This document shows, piece by piece, positions 47,901 through 53,900 of a stretch of DNA of 64,000 nt. Below the pieces are notes generated by a model. The model did not search any database and was not told the DNA's origin. It saw only the letters and a program-made list of their open reading frames with translations. Source of the stretch: Haemaphysalis longicornis (lineage: Eukaryota > Arthropoda > Arachnida > Ixodida > Ixodidae); contig CM023452.1 of the NCBI GenBank assembly GCA_013339765.2, forward strand, positions 156,220,806 through 156,284,805, written 5' to 3'. How positions within the stretch are numbered: the stretch's first letter is position 1; each line of letters opens with the position of its first letter. Position numbers and translations under genes: made by a program.

Positions 47901-50900
47901 TTACGTGCCAGACCTTGTGAGGCTTTTATTCTTCTGTTTATCGAACACGTACTTCGTGTTTAAGGGTGTTTTCTACAAACAAGTTCACGGTACAGCCATG
48001 GGGGCTTCAATTTGGGTAATAGCCGCCAGTTTGACAATGAAGCCTGTAGAACGACGAGCGCTTTCGTTCTTCTCTCCAGCCCCGAAGATTTTCTCCGCTA
48101 CGTTGACGACTGCGTTTGCATAATTGAGAAAGAAGATTTGGACTCATTTGCGCATCACTTAAACTGCATTGAAGATTCGATTCAGTTCACAGTGGAAAAA
48201 GAAAACAACGGGGAATTGCCCTTCCTGGACCTTCTAATCAAACGCGATGGTACTAAACTATCTTTCACTGTTTTTAGAAAAAGCACGCACACGGGACGAT
48301 ACTTGAACTTCAAGTCACTGCACCCTGCAGCGCACAAGAGGTCCGTGGTGTCTTCTTTAATGCAACATTCTCGCACTATCTGCTCCACGGCTGCCGACCG
48401 CTCGGCTGATGTCCAACGTGTACGTCGCGACCTGCCTGCAAGCGGCTACTCGGATTCCTTCGTGACTTCGGTGGAAAAGAAGTTGGATCGCGCCTCTGCA
48501 GCCTCACAAAGATGCTCAAAAAGATGCAGCATTCCGTACGTGCCGGGAGTGAGTGAGACTTTGGCCCGAGTCCTGAGGACGTATGACGCGCACGTTGCCC
48601 ACGTTCCTAACCAGAAGCTAAAGGACGCTCTTGTGAAAGTGAAAGATAGATTACCAAAAGAACGATTTCCCGGCGTTGTATACGAAGTGCCATGCGCGAA
48701 CTGTGATAGATTGTACATAGGGGAATCTGGAAATTTCGAAAGACGGTTAAAAGAGCACTGTAATGACGTAAAGAAAGAAAAAGTGTCCACTAATGCCCTC
48801 GTGGAACATGCACTATCGTCAAACCACGAGATAGACTGGGGCAAGGCACGTGTTGTCGCCACCGAGAAGGACTTCGCCTCTAGGCTGTATCTATAATGAT
48901 ACAGACGAACAAAAACACTCTGAACCGCACTGACGACAATCTTCCCCCCGCCTACGCAAGGTGTTTAGGTCACGTGTTTCATCCTACTTAAACTCTTAGC
49001 TTTCTGTCTACGCTTTTAGTGTGAACAAGGCTCCTGTTCGGGGTGCCGAAACGTCATTGTTTTATTTTCTCTTGTGGTCGGCGTATTCTTTATTATGTAC
49101 TTCCATGTCCTTCCCGACCAGACGGGCGTCCGTCGAAGCCTCGATTTCATTTCAGGAGTAGAGGAACCCCCTAAGGGAGCGCGGGAAAACAGTGGACGTT
49201 GCAGACGTGTTGAGGACTCGAAAACAAGAGGTCCACCCATACTCGCCTCCGTCGTAGACCCCAAATCTACAATAGACGAGAAGCTTCAGCGTGTTTCCAC
49301 TGCCAGTTACGACCGAACAACGACCCGACCGATCGACAACGAACTACTGACTGCTGGAACTGTTGCGCGGCGCCGACGGGAGCAGCAGCGCGGGGGTGAG
49401 CAGAGGCATTCTATCCCTATTAAACTGTTGTCTGATGCCATCCCTCGTGCTCACCTGTCGCTCTCCAACCCAAAGGGGTCCCGTTAATCTCTAAAGGCTT
49501 GCCGACTAGCAAGGCAGATCAGCTGCGCAACAGTTAATCACCGCTGAAAGTTCGACGGCTATGCGCAAACCCACGTACGGAAGCGGACCGGTCCCCAGCC
49601 CAAAAAGCGACATTTTCCTGCTTATCGTCTTCGTGCTAATCGTGCTGTGATAGGAAGGTCGCGTTGCGCGACACGTCTGAGCCGCCCCCCCCACCACCTC
49701 CCCTTCCTTCAAAGGCGGTGCGTGTTCTAACCGCCGCGTGCTTCCTCGTCTGCGCGGGTAACCTACAGGATTTTGGCCCGTAAGTCGTGGCGGGTAACTG
49801 TTTGGCAAATGTCTGGGAGTGACAGCTGCCTGCGCGGACTTTGAGCCCTCCCATATATGCAGGTGGAGAACTTTACAATAAAACTAAAACCTTACAGGCT
49901 TAATAAAATATGCTTCTTGTAAGAAAATACTCTTCTGTACCATGGCGTGTGCAGGCCGACACGGTGCTTCGATTAATTGTGAATCTGTGATGGTCCGGCC
50001 ATCAAACCATACTATCTTTTACGCCTGATAAAATCCGTTATAGACATCAAGCCAAGAAATTAGTTTCCGGGAAGCGTAAAATTATGTATAATTTATCGCT
50101 GATGAGAGAGCATAACATGGGTTTCGAAAAGTTTCGCACATTAAAGCGGAACCATTATCGTCATCATCATTATCGTCATCATCATTATCGTCATCATCAT
50201 TAGGGCCCCAAGGACGCAGTAGTCCCGGGCCCTAAAGTTTCCTAATCCGGCACTGCATGTACCTATGTGCCACAGAGGCTGTGGTACGTCGGGCTCCACG
50301 AGATGACGGCACTTGGCTGCGCTGGCACCCGGTGGAGCACAGTACGTGACAGCAGCAAGAGCTGTTTGATGTTCGAAACTGTGCCCCACCGAACGCAAAG
50401 TGGTGCCTCGACGCCAAATACTGTTCCGTGCAGCACCATACGATCTACCTATCGCTAGACACAGCTGAAATTGTTGCGCAACTAGGTAGAGCGGAACAAA
50501 TTCCGACCATTGCAACTGCATCGTGATGGAACAGGTCGCTCGCGTGTACTACTAAAGTTCATTGCTACTTCAAGTTTTGCTACCTGTTCAAGGACAAAAA
50601 CAAAAATATTGTCACGGATAGGAATACGTGAAAACATAGGTGTATTTCACACAGGGAAGCGAGCACCGCGTTGGACCTAGCACGAAAAGCGACATTTTTT
50701 TTAGTTCAGCTGGAGGCCGGCTCTTTGAAATATTATGAGGATGTCCGAAAGGCATGCTAAAGATGCGTTTCAGAAGTGGGTGAAAATACTATTACATCGT
50801 CCAGGTAGCACAAACATGTTGACCATTTGAAACCGCGCAGAAGAGAGTCCATCATTCGCTCGAACCTTTCGGGAGCATAGCATAGTCCGAACGGCATTAC

Positions 50901-53900
50901 CTTGAACTGGTAATGGCCGTCTGGTGCGACGAAAGCGGTCTTCTCTCGGTCCATCTCATCAACAGCTATCTGCCAGTAGCCATATCGAAGGTCAATAGCA
51001 GAGAAATATTTAGCACCGTGTAAAGAGTCGAGAGCATCGTCAATCAGGGGGTAGACGTCTTTTTTTGTAATATGATAAGATGCCGGTAATCAACGCAGAA
51101 TCGCCAGGTGCCGTCTTTCTTTTTTACCAGAACCGCTGGTGAGGCCCAGGGGCTGCACGAAGGCTCGATAATATCCTTGGAGAGCATCTTGTCAACTTCG
51201 GCTTGGATGACGTCCGTTCAGCGCGAGATACCCGATACGGGCGCCTGTGGATGGGGATGGCGTCACCTGTGTCGATTGGATGAGTCACGAGGCTAGTTCG
51301 ACCAAATAATGTCACTGTACGAAGCCAAGAGTGTATGAAGAAGGTGTACCTGATTTAGGGTAAGGTCAGGGCTAATGATAGCGTCGAATTTAGTGGTGGG
51401 CGCAGGTGTAGCGGGCGAAGCAGGCGAATGGGGTATGGGGTCTACGGTAAAAGCAGAAATATGGAAATCGGATATCGGACAAAGAGTAGCGACAGTAATT
51501 CCTCGAGGAAGAAGCTGGGTGTGGAATGCGAAGTTCAGGAAAGGTAAGGAGGTGTGGTTCTGCTGCATGGAGACAATAGGATGGGGAAGGGCGACGTGGC
51601 GGGCGAGTAGAACGTCAAGGACGGGCGCATCAACGACAGTCTCCGTCGGGGAAGGGTATGCTTGTAAAGAGAGGGACATAAGTAGCGGCTTGAGGCGGCA
51701 GGCGAATGTGCTCATCAGAGCGTAAGCGGAGGGAAGGAGGGGCGTGGTCGTTGGAGGAAAGTGGGAGCTCAAGGCAAAGAGACCCGTCGAACAGTCGATT
51801 AATGCGGAATGGTCTGAGAGGAAATTGCGGCCAAGAATGACGTCATGAGGGCATTTGTCCAGAACAAAGAACATAACAGTGACGGGGTGGTCAGCGATGC
51901 TCACTCGGGCGGTGCAAATGCCGGCGACAGCCGAAGTTCCTCCGTCAGCAACGCGAACACGCGAAAGGGCAGGGGTGAGAGCCTTGCGGAGACGAGAGCG
52001 CAGCTGTGCACCCATGACGGAGTTGTGGGCACCAGTATCGATTAGGGCATCAACAGGTACGCCATCAATTTTAACTGCTAGCAAATTGTCTTTATTCGGC
52101 AACGTCAAGAGAGGGTTTGCGTGGTCGGTCGTTGATGCAGCGTCACCTCCGAGAGCTGCATCAGCTAGTTTCCCGGAGATGAACGGCGAGCGTGGTGCGG
52201 GGAAATTTGATTGATTGTAGGGTTTACTGTGCCCACGCAACGCAGACGATGAGGCGCGCCGTAGTGAAGGGCTCCGGATTAATTTTGACCACGTGGGGAT
52301 CTTTAACGCGCGCCGAAATCTCGTGCACACGAGCGTTTTTGCTTTTCGCCTCCATCAGAAAAGCGGCCGCCGCGGCCGGGAATCGAACCCGCGACCTCGT
52401 GCTCAGCAGCGCAACGTCTTAGCCACTGAGCCACCGCGGCGGGTGTGCGACGAAAGTCGACGAGGTTCCGGAGAGCGAGACGGGTGACGGCGTTGGGAGT
52501 TTGTACTCTCCGGTGAAGCATCTGCCGGTAATTGGGTCTCAAGTTGGGGCTGCGAACGATAGTAGGTTGGGCGGTGTCCATCGTTGCGGCGGGAGTCGTC
52601 CGAAAAGGTACTCCTGGAGGATCAGCGGTTCCGGCAGTATAGCGAGCGACGTGCCCAGCACGCCTGCACGTGAAACAAATCGGCCTGTCGTCCGGCGTTC
52701 CCCATTCAGCGGGGTTTCGATAGCGCGTAGGGCCGTACACATTGCGTGGTCCGGATGGGGCATAACTGCGGCGGAGAACCGAGGCACAGACTGGCTGGAA
52801 GCCCATTTAGTAATTTCGTCACGAACGATAGCTTGAATGAGCGAAATGGCTGGAACAGGGCTGTCGACGGCATGTGGCATAGTTTCAGCAGGAGCAGTCG
52901 CTTCAAGTTCTCGGCGCACTATTTTTCGGACGGTGTGCTCAAGGGCGTCGCGGTAAGAAGGCGCGGGCGAGAACGACTGAGGGGCTGGTGCGTCGTAAGA
53001 AGAAGTAGCAGCGGTGTTGGGCAGCCGTTGGAACTGCTGCGTGATGCGCCGGCTCTTCGCTTGCTCGAAGTGCCGGCATTTCTTCAGGATAGCATCGACT
53101 GTCGTACAATCCTTGCATATGAGCAAGTGAAAGGCGTCGTCAGCTATTCCTCTGAGCACACGCCCGACCTTGTCCTGCACGTTCATGCTGGCATCGACCT
53201 TACGACCGAGAGCCAGAACGTCGTGGATGAAGGCGACGTACGGCTCGGTCGACGTTTGGGCACGGGAGGCAAGTTCACTTTTTGCACGTAGCTGACGGGC
53301 GACAGGGTTGCCAAACTCTTCCAAAAGCTTGGTTTTACAAACGTCCCAGCTGGTGAGCGTGGCTTCAGTCGTCTCATACCACGTGGGGGCTGTGCCTCTG
53401 AAGCAGTAAGGGAGGTTGGCGAGCATGAAAGTGGGGTCCCAACGGTTGTGGGTGCTGATCCGCTCGTAGTGCTTGATGCAATCTTCAACGTCGACGTTGT
53501 CAGTGCCGGTGAAGAAACTAGGCTCGCTGGGATGATTAGTGAGTAACGACGACGGAGCGGGAGTCGCCGAACTCCGCTGGCGGAGCCATGGTGGCAGGGT
53601 GAATATGACGCCCGCTGCGGGAGTAACGTGATGAAGGGTCACGAAGCCTCGAGGATTGGGGAGCCTAGGCGAGAGGGAAGGGATGTCGGGCAACCTCCAC
53701 CAAGATGTCACGGAGAGGAGTGCGTGGAAACAAGGGCGTATTTCGCACAGGGAAGCGAGCCCCGCGTTGGACCTAGCACGAACCTCTTCTCCTACTCAGC
53801 TGAGCGCTAGCACATGTCCGCGCTGCTTGAGGCTATGTACCAACATTTCGTTCTGCGGCTGCTGACACACTGTAGCAATATTCTTGGCGAACGTTTTGCA

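Larger units (their letters stand above)
50610..53867 (-). mobile_element. Gypsy LTR retrotransposon 2, internally deleted, with nested SINE
   Basis: The 5' LTR (53706-53867), gag, protease and the first two thirds of RT are followed directly by an LTR remnant (50610-50688). RNase H and integrase are missing, so a deletion joined RT to the 3' LTR. A SINE lies between gag and pol. It sits in intron A-B in the orientation of the host gene. The base composition and domain order are Gypsy-like, and the putative primer site next to the LTR (TGGTGGAGGTTG) resembles that of Gypsy 1. Confidence 0.88.

Noticed and set aside
52370..52440. tRNA gene suggested by intact A and B boxes
   Set aside because: The boxes belong to the head of a SINE; the sequence continues into a SINE body and tail and lacks proper acceptor pairing.
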